Assembly (NCBI GenBank): GCA_024233875.1
Contig: JACKPB010000004.1
Location: 248,001 to 312,000 of the forward strand
DNA from: Leptospiraceae bacterium
GTDB taxonomy: Bacteria; Spirochaetota; Leptospiria; Leptospirales; Leptospiraceae
DNA: 64,000 nucleotides
Direction: 5' to 3'
Shown here one piece after another: positions 18,385-28,142 of this stretch (within the stretch, counting starts at the first letter, position 1; the number at the start of each line of letters is the position of its first letter). The notes under the pieces were generated by a model. The model did no database searches. It had not been told where the DNA came from and saw only the letters and a program-made list of their open reading frames with translations. Made by a program: the position numbers and the translations under genes.

Positions 18385-18842
18385 AGAAATTCTGCAGTGA
18401 GTTCCAATTCTAGAGGTGCATTGAGTGGTAGGGAGGAAACTCCTATCGCAAATCTGGAATGGGGGCCAATTTCAGGACCAAAAATTTCAATAAGCAGTTC
18501 ACTGACAAAATTTGCAACCAGATGATGATCCGAAAAGTCAGGCGTGGAGGCTACAAACACTCCCAATCTAATGATCTTTGTGATTCGACTCAGGTCGTTG
18601 ATACTGAAGAGAATGGCTCCCAGAGCATTGATACAGGCGATTTCTGCCGGAAGCTTTGCATGTTCCAATATGAGATCCGAGCCAAATTTTCCCTTGGTGA
18701 CTAATTCTCCGGATTTCATAGGCAATTGACCGGAGGTAAAGACTAGATTCCCTGAAACCCGGGAGGGAATGTAAGAAGCTAGTGATTTGGGAACAGGAGG
18801 ATGATCAAAACCCAACTTAAGTAACTGGCTTTCCAAATTCAT
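18381..18842 (-). CDS. RidA/YjgF-family protein
   Basis: A 153-residue protein of the RidA (endoribonuclease L-PSP/YjgF) fold, recognisable from GNLVFTSGQLPMKSGELVTKGKFG, the central helix with ACINALGAIL, and a C-terminal beta segment before ELTAEF. Canonical RidA deaminates reactive enamine/imine intermediates. Here the C-terminal catalytic Arg region reads HSRFAIGVSSLPLNAPLELE, as in the YjgH/YjgF subgroup with a longer N-terminus. The ATG at 18842 fits the family start better than the ATG at 18959. It is coupled to the membrane protein downstream. Confidence 0.85.
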   Translation of the reverse strand: MNLESQLLKLGFDHPPVPKSLASYIPSRVSGNLVFTSGQLPMKSGELVTKGKFGSDLILEHAKLPAEIACINALGAILFSINDLSRITKIIRLGVFVASTPDFSDHHLVANFVSELLIEIFGPEIGPHSRFAIGVSSLPLNAPLELELTAEFL

Positions 18843-19039
18843 AGTACCAAAATTTAAAAAATTATAGTTCTTACAATAAAAAATTCTTTCTGAATTATAG
18901 TTCTCATCTTTACGTGGAGTAGATAGCAAAGATTTAATGAGAAAAGAAAAAATGACCATTCTTTCAAGATCGAAACGAGATATTCCGGAACTAAGGTTTC
19001 TTCGATTGAACTCTATAGAAATCTAACCAACTAGGATTT

Positions 19040-19837
19040 ATGCAGAAAGAATTGGAATTCAATAAACAACCCCATCCAAGATTACCCGAAGAGTATGACC
19101 TGTGTTCGAGGACCGGTCTCCATTTCTACAAGAGGGCAAAGATGAGGGAATACACGGAAAATTATTTTCTCGAAGAATTTAAAAATCAATACAAAAAAAC
19201 CTATTACGAAGATGAACCCAATTTACGTAAATTGGCTCAAAAGCGCCTTTCTATATTGATGAGTTTTCTCAATCCCGTGGAAAAAAGCTTGTTGGAAGTG
19301 GGCTGTGCAGCGGGTTTTTTTTTGGATGAAGCAGCCAAATTAGGTTTTCAGGTTAAGGGAATAGAAATTTCACAGAAAGAAGTTGAATATGCCAGAAATT
19401 TGGGACATTCGGTGGATGGAATATCCTTTCTGGAGTATCAGCCCAAAGAAACCTTTGATGTATTGGCTGCATTTTTTGTTATAGAGCATTTTCAGAATCA
19501 AGAACTGGTTCTGACAAAAATTAGAGATTTGATCAAAAAAGATGGATATCTATTTTTAGCTCTACCTTCACTTTACGGACCGAGCTACCTTACCAATCCG
19601 GATGATTGGTTTTCTAACCACCCGGGTGATCATTTTGTTGATTACTCACCTTCTTCATTGAAATCGGTGTTGGAAATGCTCGGCTTTCAAATCTGTTTCC
19701 GGGAACCGATGTCTTTTCATCCCCAACGGGATAGGGGGTGGAGGGGAAGATTCCCAACAAAATATTTTTACAGGGTATTGGCAAGATGGAGTTGCTATGG
19801 GGACACCATGCAGATTCTTGCAAAAAAAATAATATGA
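19040..19837 (+). CDS. Class I SAM-dependent methyltransferase
   Basis: A 265-residue methyltransferase. The SAM-binding motif LLEVGCAAGFFLDEA (about residues 84-98) is followed by an acidic residue at the end of strand 2 (GIEIS) and by FDVLAAFFVIEHF and DGYLFLALPS, a typical methyltransf-23/UbiE-like core. The N-terminus has CSRTGLHFYKRAK, which might bind a substrate. The substrate is unknown. Its stop overlaps the start of the helicase gene (ATGA), which hints that the target could be RNA or ribosome-related, but this is only context. Confidence 0.85.
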   Translation: MQKELEFNKQPHPRLPEEYDLCSRTGLHFYKRAKMREYTENYFLEEFKNQYKKTYYEDEPNLRKLAQKRLSILMSFLNPVEKSLLEVGCAAGFFLDEAAKLGFQVKGIEISQKEVEYARNLGHSVDGISFLEYQPKETFDVLAAFFVIEHFQNQELVLTKIRDLIKKDGYLFLALPSLYGPSYLTNPDDWFSNHPGDHFVDYSPSSLKSVLEMLGFQICFREPMSFHPQRDRGWRGRFPTKYFYRVLARWSCYGDTMQILAKKII

Positions 19838-21450
19838 ATTTCAACGAATTAGAAATACACGATGATTTAAAAAAAGCATTTGAGGAGATCGGTTTCTCCA
19901 CACTTACACCGATCCAGGAAAAGGCGATTCCTTATGCTCTCGAAGGGAAAGATGTAACAGGATTGGCACAAACAGGAACCGGGAAAACAATCTCATTTCT
20001 GGTGCCCATCATACACAAGATGCTAACTGAAAATCCGGAGGGACCGGTAGCACTCATTCTGGCTCCTACCCGGGAGCTTGTTATGCAAATTTGTGATGAA
20101 GCTAAGCGGCTTTTGAAATTTACAGATAAGAAAGTTGCTACCATCATAGGTGGCACCGGGTACAAAGAACAGGAGAAAGAGCTTTCAGACAAATCGGATA
20201 TAGTCGTAGCGACTCCGGGTAGATTGATCGACCATATCAAATCAGGTAAATTGGATCTTTCCAATATAAAATTCTTTATTTTGGATGAAGCCGATAGAAT
20301 GTTTGATATGGGCTTTATTAAGGACATTCGATATGTAATGAAAAAATGCCCTCAGGAAAAACAGGTAATGCTTTTCTCCGCAACCCTTTCTTACTATGTG
20401 ATACGACTTGCAAATGATTATCTGAATGATCCTGTTGAGGTGGAGATCGAAAGAGATTCAATCGTAACAGATAATATTGAACAGAATGTAATTCATCTCG
20501 GTCGGGATGAAAAATTACCTTATCTAACTAATTTGATTTTGAATGATAAGGAAGAAGGTTTGGGAATAATTTTTACCAATCTAAAAGTCTTGGTTCCGGA
20601 TATTGTGAATAGTTTGAGAAGATATGGAATTGCGATAACGGGAATTTCATCAATGTTGGATCAAAAAAAGCGAATTCGCCTTCTTAAAGATTTCAAGCTC
20701 GGTAAATATCAGTACATGGTTGCTACCGATGTCGCCTCGCGCGGGATCGATGTGGAGAATATCAAGGTTGTTTACAATTATGATCTTCCCGGCGATATTG
20801 AAAATTACGTTCATCGAATTGGAAGAACTGCAAGAGCAGGTAAAAAAGGAAAATCTCTGAGTTTTTGCTCAGAAAGGGATTATGTAGAATTGGATAAAAT
20901 TGAAAAGTACATCGGTAATAAGCTCGATGTTTTACAGGTAGACGAAAAGTATTTAAAATTCCCCGAGGGAAATTTTGAAAAATTTATTCCTCATGGTGAA
21001 AAAGAAAATTTTGAAAGTGGCAGACCTCAAAACAATAAGAAGAAAAAAGGACCGAACGATAGAAAGAAATTTCCTGAGAAGAAAAGCACTTATGGGGAAA
21101 AAAGCAGTGAGCGCACAAACTCAAGACCCAATCATAAAAAGAAACCACGACCGGAAAGAGACAAAAATCCAGAACACCCCCTGGATATGGCAAAGGGTCT
21201 TATAGAAAAAGCAGATTCAGTTCTTGTTACAGAAAATAAAAACAAGAAGCCCGGAAGAGAAAGACCGCCGAGAAAAAAAGAAGTCAGGAAAGAAAATTTC
21301 AAACCCAGAGAAGAAGTCATTACTGAAGAAGATTCTGTGAAACCGTATGACAAATCCAGGAGAAATCTATTTGATATCAATGATGTTAAAAAAGATGATA
21401 AGGGAAAGAAATCAGTTTGGTCAAAAATAAAATCCTTATTCGGATTCTGA
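19834..21450 (+). CDS. DEAD-box RNA helicase with a basic tail
   Basis: A 538-residue ATP-dependent RNA helicase. Motifs in order: Q-motif FSTLTPIQEKAIPYAL, Walker A AQTGTGKT, PTRELV, TPGRLID, DEAD (DEADRMFD), SAT, and HRIGRTARAG. After about residue 390 comes a long Lys/Arg/Glu-rich low-complexity tail, as in RhlE/CsdA-type helicases, which probably holds RNA. I place the start at the ATG at 19834, where the Q-motif distance is normal and the ATGA overlap couples it to the methyltransferase. Its 3' end overlaps the amidase start by 34 bases. Confidence 0.93.
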   Translation: MNFNELEIHDDLKKAFEEIGFSTLTPIQEKAIPYALEGKDVTGLAQTGTGKTISFLVPIIHKMLTENPEGPVALILAPTRELVMQICDEAKRLLKFTDKKVATIIGGTGYKEQEKELSDKSDIVVATPGRLIDHIKSGKLDLSNIKFFILDEADRMFDMGFIKDIRYVMKKCPQEKQVMLFSATLSYYVIRLANDYLNDPVEVEIERDSIVTDNIEQNVIHLGRDEKLPYLTNLILNDKEEGLGIIFTNLKVLVPDIVNSLRRYGIAITGISSMLDQKKRIRLLKDFKLGKYQYMVATDVASRGIDVENIKVVYNYDLPGDIENYVHRIGRTARAGKKGKSLSFCSERDYVELDKIEKYIGNKLDVLQVDEKYLKFPEGNFEKFIPHGEKENFESGRPQNNKKKKGPNDRKKFPEKKSTYGEKSSERTNSRPNHKKKPRPERDKNPEHPLDMAKGLIEKADSVLVTENKNKKPGRERPPRKKEVRKENFKPREEVITEEDSVKPYDKSRRNLFDINDVKKDDKGKKSVWSKIKSLFGF

Positions 21451-22535
21451 TTCTATTTTTATTTCATTATTCGTCAGCTTATGCTGAAGATCAGTTCTTT
21501 TTAATCGGTGGGAAGTACATAGATTTTTCGGAACTCCAAAAAAAATATGAGTATTTAAAAATTCGATTAGATGGACCCGGACTCTTCGGTACGATTCGGG
21601 GGAACACTGAAGATGAAATCAATTTCAAAATAGATTCTCCGTACTACCACTATAAGAACACGGTGAATAGGCTATCAGTTCCATTTAGATATAAAAAAAA
21701 TAAAATTTATATCCCTGTGGAATTGATCCGTCCTATTTTATCCCATTTGGTAGAGAATGAAAGTTCGTTCTCAATAGAAAAAGAAAGAGTGCTGGTGAAT
21801 ATTTACGGGGAAATACGGATCAAACCCGAAAGTATTCAATTGGAGACTGTTGTCATTGATCCCGGTCACGGGGGAAGCGATTCGGGAACTCCTTCCGTCT
21901 ATGGTGATTATGAAAAGTCATACAATCTGGCAGTTTCCAGGACACTTTCAAAGTACATCAGGAAAAAGTATCCTAAAGTAAAAATTGTAATGACCAGAAA
22001 TAAAGACGAGTTTGTGAGTCTGGACAGAAGGACTGAGATCGCAAATGCTGTATTTGAAAAGTCTAATAATTCAATTTTTATTAGTTTGCACTGCAATTCC
22101 AACCAAACCAGACACTACAGTTCTAAAGGATATGAAATTTTTTACCTGGATCAAAGTAGGGAAATCGAGAAGCATAGGGAACGAACTATAATCTCAACCA
22201 GGTTGGTTGATTTTCGTGCACCGAGTGAAATTCAAAAAATTCACGGGAAAATGGTCATCGATGTGGTTCAAAGAAAGAGCATTCTTCTGGCGGATAAACT
22301 AGACTCGAGTCTATCGGAAGCCATAAGTGCCAGAATCATAAGTAGGGGAGTGAAACGGCATAGATTTCGTGTGCTGAGAAAGACCCTAATGCCATCAGTT
22401 CTAGTTGAGTTAGGATTCTTGACCAATCCGGAAGATGCGAGATTGATATCAGATCCAAATATGCAGATTAAAATTGCCAGAGCAATTATGGAAGGAATCA
22501 AAGGTTATATCCAGGGAGATGAGAGTTATGAATAA
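21417..22535 (+). CDS. N-acetylmuramoyl-L-alanine amidase, Amidase_3
   Basis: A secreted peptidoglycan amidase of 372 residues. It has a signal peptide (1-23), a beta-rich N-terminal domain (about 30-135), then the Amidase_3 domain with zinc and catalytic residues: His in VIDPGHGG (about 145-152), Glu in YEKSYNLA, His in FISLHCNSN, and Glu in LVELGFLTN. This is the AmiC type used in cell separation. The start is TTG at 21417, inside the helicase 3' end. It overlaps the GerM-like gene by 8 bases. Confidence 0.9.
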   Translation: MVKNKILIRILILFLFHYSSAYAEDQFFLIGGKYIDFSELQKKYEYLKIRLDGPGLFGTIRGNTEDEINFKIDSPYYHYKNTVNRLSVPFRYKKNKIYIPVELIRPILSHLVENESSFSIEKERVLVNIYGEIRIKPESIQLETVVIDPGHGGSDSGTPSVYGDYEKSYNLAVSRTLSKYIRKKYPKVKIVMTRNKDEFVSLDRRTEIANAVFEKSNNSIFISLHCNSNQTRHYSSKGYEIFYLDQSREIEKHRERTIISTRLVDFRAPSEIQKIHGKMVIDVVQRKSILLADKLDSSLSEAISARIISRGVKRHRFRVLRKTLMPSVLVELGFLTNPEDARLISDPNMQIKIARAIMEGIKGYIQGDESYE

Positions 22536-23289
22536 GAAGATTTCTGTACTATATAATAAATTGTATTCGGAAGCTAAGTCAGAGAAAATCGATAAAAAGT
22601 TTTTTATGAAAGTATTTACGACCTGTCTGACTGCAATATTCTTTTTGGGATTTGCATTGACCAATCGAAATCCTTTCTCTCTCCTTGTTCCTTTTTCTTT
22701 CTATGAATTGGATTTGCCTCTATCTGATAAACGGGTCCCTGCAAAAGTATATCTTTCCGATGGAAGAATGAACGTCTATCCCTCTGATCGTAAAGTTCTT
22801 TTGACGGGAGAATTCAGGAAAGATCTTCATACTCTCATCACCCAGGTGAGTGCCCCACCATTTTATGAAATCGAAGAAAATTTTACAAAAAAAGGTTTGA
22901 AGGTAAATCTTAAGAAACTTCCCAATCTTCATTTTGCTTTAATTACAATTTGGTTCAATGAATCGGGAAGATTGATTTTGGATTTACGGGAGTCATCTAT
23001 TCAGACTGAGATATCTATTCTGAAAGTTCGGGTAGATAGAGGAACCTATGAATTGAAAGAAGAAGTAGAATCCGAGTCACTCTCTTCTATCCAACAGAAA
23101 GAAGATGAAGACAAAATCCTGGTTCACCAGAGAAGAATGGAAATTCTTCACTCAACTTTTCTGGCGATTGAAAAAACAATTTTTGATAATTTTCCTGAAA
23201 TCAAATCAATAGAGTTTAGATTGGATGGAGAAACAAAAGACTACCCTGATTTGAATTACAAATTATCCGAAGTAAAGAATAGAATCTAA
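22528..23289 (+). CDS. Membrane-anchored GerM-domain-like protein
   Basis: A 253-residue protein with a single hydrophobic helix (about 26-46), then a part resembling a GerMN domain: VPAKVYLSDG, a central LKKLPNL segment, and LRLILDLRESS-like strand patterns before a helix. GerMN domains are often found beside amidases and peptidoglycan enzymes. I chose the ATG at 22528, preceded by AGGGAG, rather than upstream in-frame starts within the amidase gene. Pairing with the amidase suggests an activator or a localising partner, but that is inference. Confidence 0.55.
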   Translation: MNKKISVLYNKLYSEAKSEKIDKKFFMKVFTTCLTAIFFLGFALTNRNPFSLLVPFSFYELDLPLSDKRVPAKVYLSDGRMNVYPSDRKVLLTGEFRKDLHTLITQVSAPPFYEIEENFTKKGLKVNLKKLPNLHFALITIWFNESGRLILDLRESSIQTEISILKVRVDRGTYELKEEVESESLSSIQQKEDEDKILVHQRRMEILHSTFLAIEKTIFDNFPEIKSIEFRLDGETKDYPDLNYKLSEVKNRI

Positions 23290-23295
23290 AAAAAA

Positions 23296-24150
23296 TCACT
23301 CTTCAAGTATTACAATATTTTCGAGTCCGGTGAAAAAACCGGACTTTGTGAGTTCGGATAGGTCTATCATATCTTCTGATTTCAGAATCAATTTCCCTTC
23401 AGAATCATAAGCCTGAAGGAGGCAGGAACCAGCATTTTGAAGGTCTCTCAGTCTACAATAGATTCGGGCCATTAGAATGAAATCCTCAGGGTCTTCGGAC
23501 TTATAAATTTCCATTTGCTTTTCCATAAAACTTAAAGCATTTTGCGGATCATCTATTTTGAGGTAAGCTCTGGCTACCAATGAAAATTCTGTTATGTAGT
23601 TCTCGGAATCTCTGAGAGCTTTTCTGAAGCATGCAATAGCTGAATTGTAATTCCCTCTATCGTAGTACATAACACCCAGTTCATTCCAAATATCAAATTT
23701 TTTAAACCCACTTCTTGACTTAAGAAAGTCTTCCCTATGTAGAGTCTTCTTCAGTATTTCTATTGATTCATTGGTTCTATCCATTTTTCTCAGTAAAAAA
23801 GCTAGGGTTAGGTAGAAGTCTAAAAAATTTGGGAACTTATCCAGACCTTCTTCCAAAAGTTTTCTTCCGGTTTTGAATGAGTTTTTTTTGATATGATAAA
23901 TTGATGAATATAAATAAGACTCCGGAATATTGCTGTATTCACCGGTCAATTTATTGATCAAAGCCTCAGATTCTTTATGGTTTCCTACCTGTTCAAGGCA
24001 GCTTGCTTTCTTGGATTCAATTTTAATTTTTGCAACCGGATTCCGGGCCAATTCAAGTGCAGTTTGGTACGTATTGAAGGCCCGGGTAAAGCTACCTGAT
24101 CTCTCTAATAGGATAGCCGATTTTACGAGAGAGATAAATTTCAAAATCAT
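23296..24150 (-). CDS. Tetratricopeptide-repeat protein
   Basis: A 284-residue soluble protein made of consecutive TPR-like helix pairs. One clear unit is FDIWNELGVMYYDRGNYNSAIACF. Others include AFNTYQTALELARN and AYLKIDDPQNALSFM. No signal peptide is seen. It starts at 24150, overlapping the stop of the isomerase gene by 4 bases, so it is translationally coupled to it. The partner proteins are unknown. Confidence 0.8.
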   Translation of the reverse strand: MILKFISLVKSAILLERSGSFTRAFNTYQTALELARNPVAKIKIESKKASCLEQVGNHKESEALINKLTGEYSNIPESYLYSSIYHIKKNSFKTGRKLLEEGLDKFPNFLDFYLTLAFLLRKMDRTNESIEILKKTLHREDFLKSRSGFKKFDIWNELGVMYYDRGNYNSAIACFRKALRDSENYITEFSLVARAYLKIDDPQNALSFMEKQMEIYKSEDPEDFILMARIYCRLRDLQNAGSCLLQAYDSEGKLILKSEDMIDLSELTKSGFFTGLENIVILEE

Positions 24151-24986
24151 TCCTCATTGTATTTAGGCCTGGTCTTAGTCTTGAATCCATTCATAGCTTT
24201 GTGAAAGTCAGAAGACGCGAGGAAGCTGGAATTCCAGAGGCAGACATAATTCAATCCTGCTTCAAGAGGTTTTCCTTCTGAATAACGCATTACTTCCTTG
24301 ACTCCACGTACTACAATCCCCGGATTCTCAGCGATTTCCCTCGCAGTGTTCAAAGCTTCATTATAAGCTGATTCCTGATCAGCAAATACCTTATTCACTA
24401 GACCCATTCGGAAAGCCTCTTTGGAGTCAATGTCTTTTCCTGTCAGGGCCAACTCCCGGGTATTTCCCTGTCCGATGATTGCAGGAAGTCGATTGATGCT
24501 TCCCATATCAGCAACTATGGCTACCTTAGCTTCTCTAAGTGAGAAGATGGCATCTTCAGAACAATATCTTATGTCGCAAGCGGATATGAGATCAAGACCT
24601 CCGCCTATGCAATGTTTTTGTACTACAGCTATTGAGGGTTTGTTTGAATTATAAACTGCATTGATTCCACTCTGCATATGTTGAATAACGCGGTAAAACT
24701 TCATCCTCTCTTCGGCAAGATTTGGGTCTGTATAGGATTTTAGTAATTCAGAAAACTCTAAAATATCCAGACCGGTTGTGAAGGATTTTCCCCTAGCAGC
24801 TATCACAAATGCACGGATGGAATTTTCTCCATTTATTTCTTCAATCACCTTGGGCAATTCATCCCAGGCATCCCAATTCATGGCGTTTCTTTTGTCCGGT
24901 CGATTCAAATAAACTGTGGCGATATTGCCTTCCTGAACGATTTCATAGTAATTGAAGGAAGTTTTCATGTCTTTTATTACATCCAA
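24147..24986 (-). CDS. Enoyl-CoA hydratase/isomerase, dienoyl-CoA isomerase-like
   Basis: A 279-residue crotonase-fold enzyme. The acyl-CoA oxyanion segment is KSFTTGLDILEF (about residues 68-79) and HCIGGGLDLISACDIRYC (about 122-139). FSLREAKVAIVADMGSINRLP carries acidic residues at the positions known in Delta3,5-Delta2,4-dienoyl-CoA isomerase (ECH1). That enzyme rearranges conjugated double bonds in unsaturated fatty acyl-CoAs. The divergent fadD-like gene fits beta-oxidation. The second Met, at 24968, is an equally good start. The gene is coupled to a TPR gene. Confidence 0.88.
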   Translation of the reverse strand: MDVIKDMKTSFNYYEIVQEGNIATVYLNRPDKRNAMNWDAWDELPKVIEEINGENSIRAFVIAARGKSFTTGLDILEFSELLKSYTDPNLAEERMKFYRVIQHMQSGINAVYNSNKPSIAVVQKHCIGGGLDLISACDIRYCSEDAIFSLREAKVAIVADMGSINRLPAIIGQGNTRELALTGKDIDSKEAFRMGLVNKVFADQESAYNEALNTAREIAENPGIVVRGVKEVMRYSEGKPLEAGLNYVCLWNSSFLASSDFHKAMNGFKTKTRPKYNEE

Positions 24987-25179
24987 ATTGTAGTCTAAAT
25001 TCCAAATCTCAAACTTTAGTTTTAGGAGAAATGGATTGTGATTCCATTAGAATCTTTACTTCATAGCAATCAAGATAGAAAAAATAAAAAATATCGATCA
25101 GGGATTTTAAGAATAATAATTCTAAAAACATGAAAGAACTCAAAAATTAGAATTCCCGGAGATTTTTACAATTCAGTTG

Positions 25180-25196
25180 CATTTGACACTCAAATG
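25180..25196. promoter_or_regulatory. Inverted repeat and promoter-like site before the acyl-CoA synthetase
   Basis: CATTTG-acact-CAAATG is a perfect 6-5-6 inverted repeat, 60 bases upstream of the TTG start. It overlaps a TTGACA (25183-25188) that could be a -35 element, with TAATTT at 25205-25210 as a weak -10. It may be a repressor site that blocks the promoter. It also fits the TTTG-N5-CAAA pattern. Confidence 0.35.
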
Positions 25197-25256
25197 TAGA
25201 AAGATAATTTTGACTAAATTCATCGGGGATTTCCCCCGCAAACCCGGAGTATTTAA

Positions 25257-27146
25257 TTGAAAATCAACACACTCTTGGATGTTTTTGAGAATGCACTCTC
25301 CCATCCCGATCAGTCTTTTTATACTAAAGACCGATTTAAATTCTTTCGTCCCGAATCTTTTGCCTCTATTTATGAAAAAGCACAGAATCTTGCACTTCAC
25401 CTCATTGATCTGGGGGTCAAAAAAGGAGATAGGGTAGCTTTGTTCTCCGACAATCGTCTGGAATGGTCTATAGCGGATATGGCGATTCAAATGGCCGGAG
25501 GAGTGTGTGTCCCACGGGGTTCTGATTCCACTGAGGCAGAACTGGGATTCATATTACAGCATAGCGATGCGTCGGTGGTTTTTATTGAGCATCAGAGACT
25601 CTATAAGAAAATAATCAAAGTCCTGGATTCTGTTTCGCTTCCAACCATAGTATTGGATCCAAATTTTCCTGAATCTTTTTTGAAGGAGAAAAATTACACT
25701 TACATTCATTCCTATTATTCAAGCACGGATGAGTTAAAGAATAGACGTCATGAATTAAAAACTATTCAAAAAAGTATTACAGGAGAGGATCTATTTACTA
25801 TCATCTATACCTCCGGAACTACAGGAAATCCGAAAGGTGTGATGCTGACTCATTCCAACATGGTCTATCAGCTCCAGGTGGTCCCCGATTCTCTGGAAAT
25901 TGTGAATTCGGACAGGGTATTGTCCATACTACCTGTGTGGCATATTTTTGAAAGATTTATGCTGTATTCCGTAATACATTTCGGAGCCTGCTATTATTAC
26001 ACTAATATAAAAGATTTGATGGAAGATTTTATCCGTGTAAAACCAACTATAATGGCGTCAGCTCCCAGGCTCTGGGAGCAGGTGTATCACAAGCTTCATG
26101 AAAGAATCGAAAAAACCGAAGCTCTGAACAGGGAACTTTTCACTATTTCCTATAAAATCAAACAAAATCGGCACAGGGCAAAAAATGTGATTTTTGGGAA
26201 TACCACAGAAACTCATGAAAAAAACTATATTTCCCGGCTCATAGACAAGGCCAGAGCTATTGCTGAAGCCGGTCTCCTAAAATTACCGGATGCCTACATG
26301 GACCCGATATTTTTGAGCAGGGTTAGAGCGATGATAGGAGGAGAACTCCGTGGTACACTCTCCGGTGGAGGAGCGCTCCCCCTTCATATCGATGAATTCT
26401 TCAATGCAATTGGAATCCCTGTCTATGAAGGATATGGAATGACAGAATGTTCTCCGCTAATCTCGCTTAGAAAAAAAGGCAAAATTATTGAAGGAACTGT
26501 TGGTTTTACACCATCCGGAACAGAAATAAAACTCATAAAAGAGGATGGGTCGGTAGCCGAACAGGGTGAATTAGGTGTCATACATGTTCGGGGTCCTGGA
26601 GTTATGAAAGGTTATTTTAAGAACACTGAGGCTACAAATTCTGTTTTGAAAGATGGTTGGATGAACACCGGGGACATCGGAGTTCTTTCGGTTGCCGGAG
26701 CCCTATCTATAAAGGGAAGAGCTAAGGACACAATCGTATTATTGAGTGGTGAAAACGTTGAGCCGGTACCCATTGAAACCATTCTCACCCAGCATGTGCT
26801 GATCGATCAGGCGATAGTGGTGGGTCAGGACAAAAAACATCTCGGAGTGCTTATCTGGCCTAACTATGAAAAATTAGAGGATGCAGGATACAAAGTAGAT
26901 GAATATGATCGTTCGATAGATTTGAATCAAAACAAAGAAATCAAACATCTTTACGCAAACGTGATACATCATTTGATAAGTTCTGAAAGCGGGTTCAAAA
27001 GTTTTGAAAGGATAAATGAACTGAGATTTTTACCCGAAAAATTGAAAGTAGGTGATACAATGACCAAATTGATGAAGATAAAGAGGAATGTAGTGTTTGA
27101 AAGGTATCACAATTTAATTGAATCTATGTATGGAGATCACTCATGA
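25257..27146 (+). CDS. Long-chain fatty acid-CoA ligase
   Basis: A 629-residue AMP-forming acyl-CoA synthetase that activates fatty acids with ATP and CoA. Motifs include the P-loop IIYTSGTTGNPKGVMLTH (about residues 181-198), the A5 segment YEGYGMTECSP, and the A8-like GDIG with KDTIVLLSGENVEP. Length and the ENVEP segment fit the FadD15/ACSL branch. The start is TTG at 25257 with GGAG 7 bases upstream. It overlaps the downstream hydrolase gene (ATGA). Divergence from the dienoyl-CoA isomerase gene suggests a fatty-acid degradation locus. Confidence 0.92.
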   Translation: MKINTLLDVFENALSHPDQSFYTKDRFKFFRPESFASIYEKAQNLALHLIDLGVKKGDRVALFSDNRLEWSIADMAIQMAGGVCVPRGSDSTEAELGFILQHSDASVVFIEHQRLYKKIIKVLDSVSLPTIVLDPNFPESFLKEKNYTYIHSYYSSTDELKNRRHELKTIQKSITGEDLFTIIYTSGTTGNPKGVMLTHSNMVYQLQVVPDSLEIVNSDRVLSILPVWHIFERFMLYSVIHFGACYYYTNIKDLMEDFIRVKPTIMASAPRLWEQVYHKLHERIEKTEALNRELFTISYKIKQNRHRAKNVIFGNTTETHEKNYISRLIDKARAIAEAGLLKLPDAYMDPIFLSRVRAMIGGELRGTLSGGGALPLHIDEFFNAIGIPVYEGYGMTECSPLISLRKKGKIIEGTVGFTPSGTEIKLIKEDGSVAEQGELGVIHVRGPGVMKGYFKNTEATNSVLKDGWMNTGDIGVLSVAGALSIKGRAKDTIVLLSGENVEPVPIETILTQHVLIDQAIVVGQDKKHLGVLIWPNYEKLEDAGYKVDEYDRSIDLNQNKEIKHLYANVIHHLISSESGFKSFERINELRFLPEKLKVGDTMTKLMKIKRNVVFERYHNLIESMYGDHS

Positions 27147-28141
27147 AACAGCAAATCATTCTCAGAACTCCCGACCATTGGAATATTTCTGTTTATAAAT
27201 ATGATTCGGGAAATGTAACCAAGAAATATCCGGTTTTTTTATTGCATGGAATCGCTTCAAATCATCAAATCTGGGATACGGGTGTAGATAAATACGATTT
27301 CGCAAAACGCTTAGTCCGTGAGGGATACAGAGTCTATAGTTTGGATTTACGCGGGAGGAGTGGCAGTGATGGACCCCATACCGGAAGAGGGGACTCCTGG
27401 TCGATTGATGATTATCTTCTGTGTGATCTTCCTGCAACTATTGAATATATTTTAGAAGACTCTAAAGTAGATAAACTGCATTGGGTAGGTCATTCTCTCG
27501 GAGGGATCTTAGGTTTCTTTTATCAGATCCGTCACAAAGCCTCCAATCTCCAGAGCCTCACAGCCTTTGCATCAGCCTTAACATATACATTTTCCACGAT
27601 CAATCATTTCAGAACCTATATGGATTACCTGAGTGCCATGCAGTACTATCCTGTAGATCTCTGGTACAAAATTGTTTTGCCTTTGGTGGATATGGATACC
27701 TATTTCACGAGATTCATTTGGCATGCTGACAATCTGGATCCGGAAATCAAGAGGGTGATCATAAACGAAATCGTTCAAAAAATTGCTGTACTTGAATGGA
27801 ATCAAATCAAAACAATTTCTGCTGCTGAGGGCATGCCCCGAATCTCGGGTGGATTCAATCATTATGTAAATGATAGAAGAATAGTAACTCCTGCATTTTT
27901 GATCACCGGAGATAGGGATTGGGTCTGTGCTGTCGATGGAGTCGAGTGGACCAGAGATCAATTGAAGTGTCCGACCAGAATGGCTATCTACGGGAAAGAT
28001 TATGGAAACAAAACTCACTACGGGCACCTGGACATTGTCTGCGGACTCAATGCACCCGAAGAAACCTGGCCCCCCGTTTTGGACTGGTTGGCCGGAATGG
28101 ATAGATCAGAAAATCCGATAGGCGATTCTTCTAAAATCTGA
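27143..28141 (+). CDS. Alpha/beta hydrolase
   Basis: A 332-residue hydrolase with the fold's signature elements: VFLLHGIASN (oxyanion loop, about residues 30-39), the nucleophile elbow VGHSLGG (Ser at about 117), an Asp after VSLD-type strand sequence in LITGDRDWV, and His in THYGHLDIV. It resembles lysosomal-lipase or PhaC-depolymerase-like esterases. Coupling to the acyl-CoA synthetase through the 4-base overlap suggests it releases the fatty acid that the ligase activates. Specificity is inferred, not seen. Confidence 0.85.
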   Translation: MKQQIILRTPDHWNISVYKYDSGNVTKKYPVFLLHGIASNHQIWDTGVDKYDFAKRLVREGYRVYSLDLRGRSGSDGPHTGRGDSWSIDDYLLCDLPATIEYILEDSKVDKLHWVGHSLGGILGFFYQIRHKASNLQSLTAFASALTYTFSTINHFRTYMDYLSAMQYYPVDLWYKIVLPLVDMDTYFTRFIWHADNLDPEIKRVIINEIVQKIAVLEWNQIKTISAAEGMPRISGGFNHYVNDRRIVTPAFLITGDRDWVCAVDGVEWTRDQLKCPTRMAIYGKDYGNKTHYGHLDIVCGLNAPEETWPPVLDWLAGMDRSENPIGDSSKI

Positions 28142-28142
28142 T

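Noticed and set aside
25107..25130. PerR-like AT-rich palindrome (AGAAT-N4-ATTCT) before the acyl-CoA synthetase
   Set aside because: The arms are short and the spacer is wrong for a 7-1-7 box. The genes are not peroxide genes.
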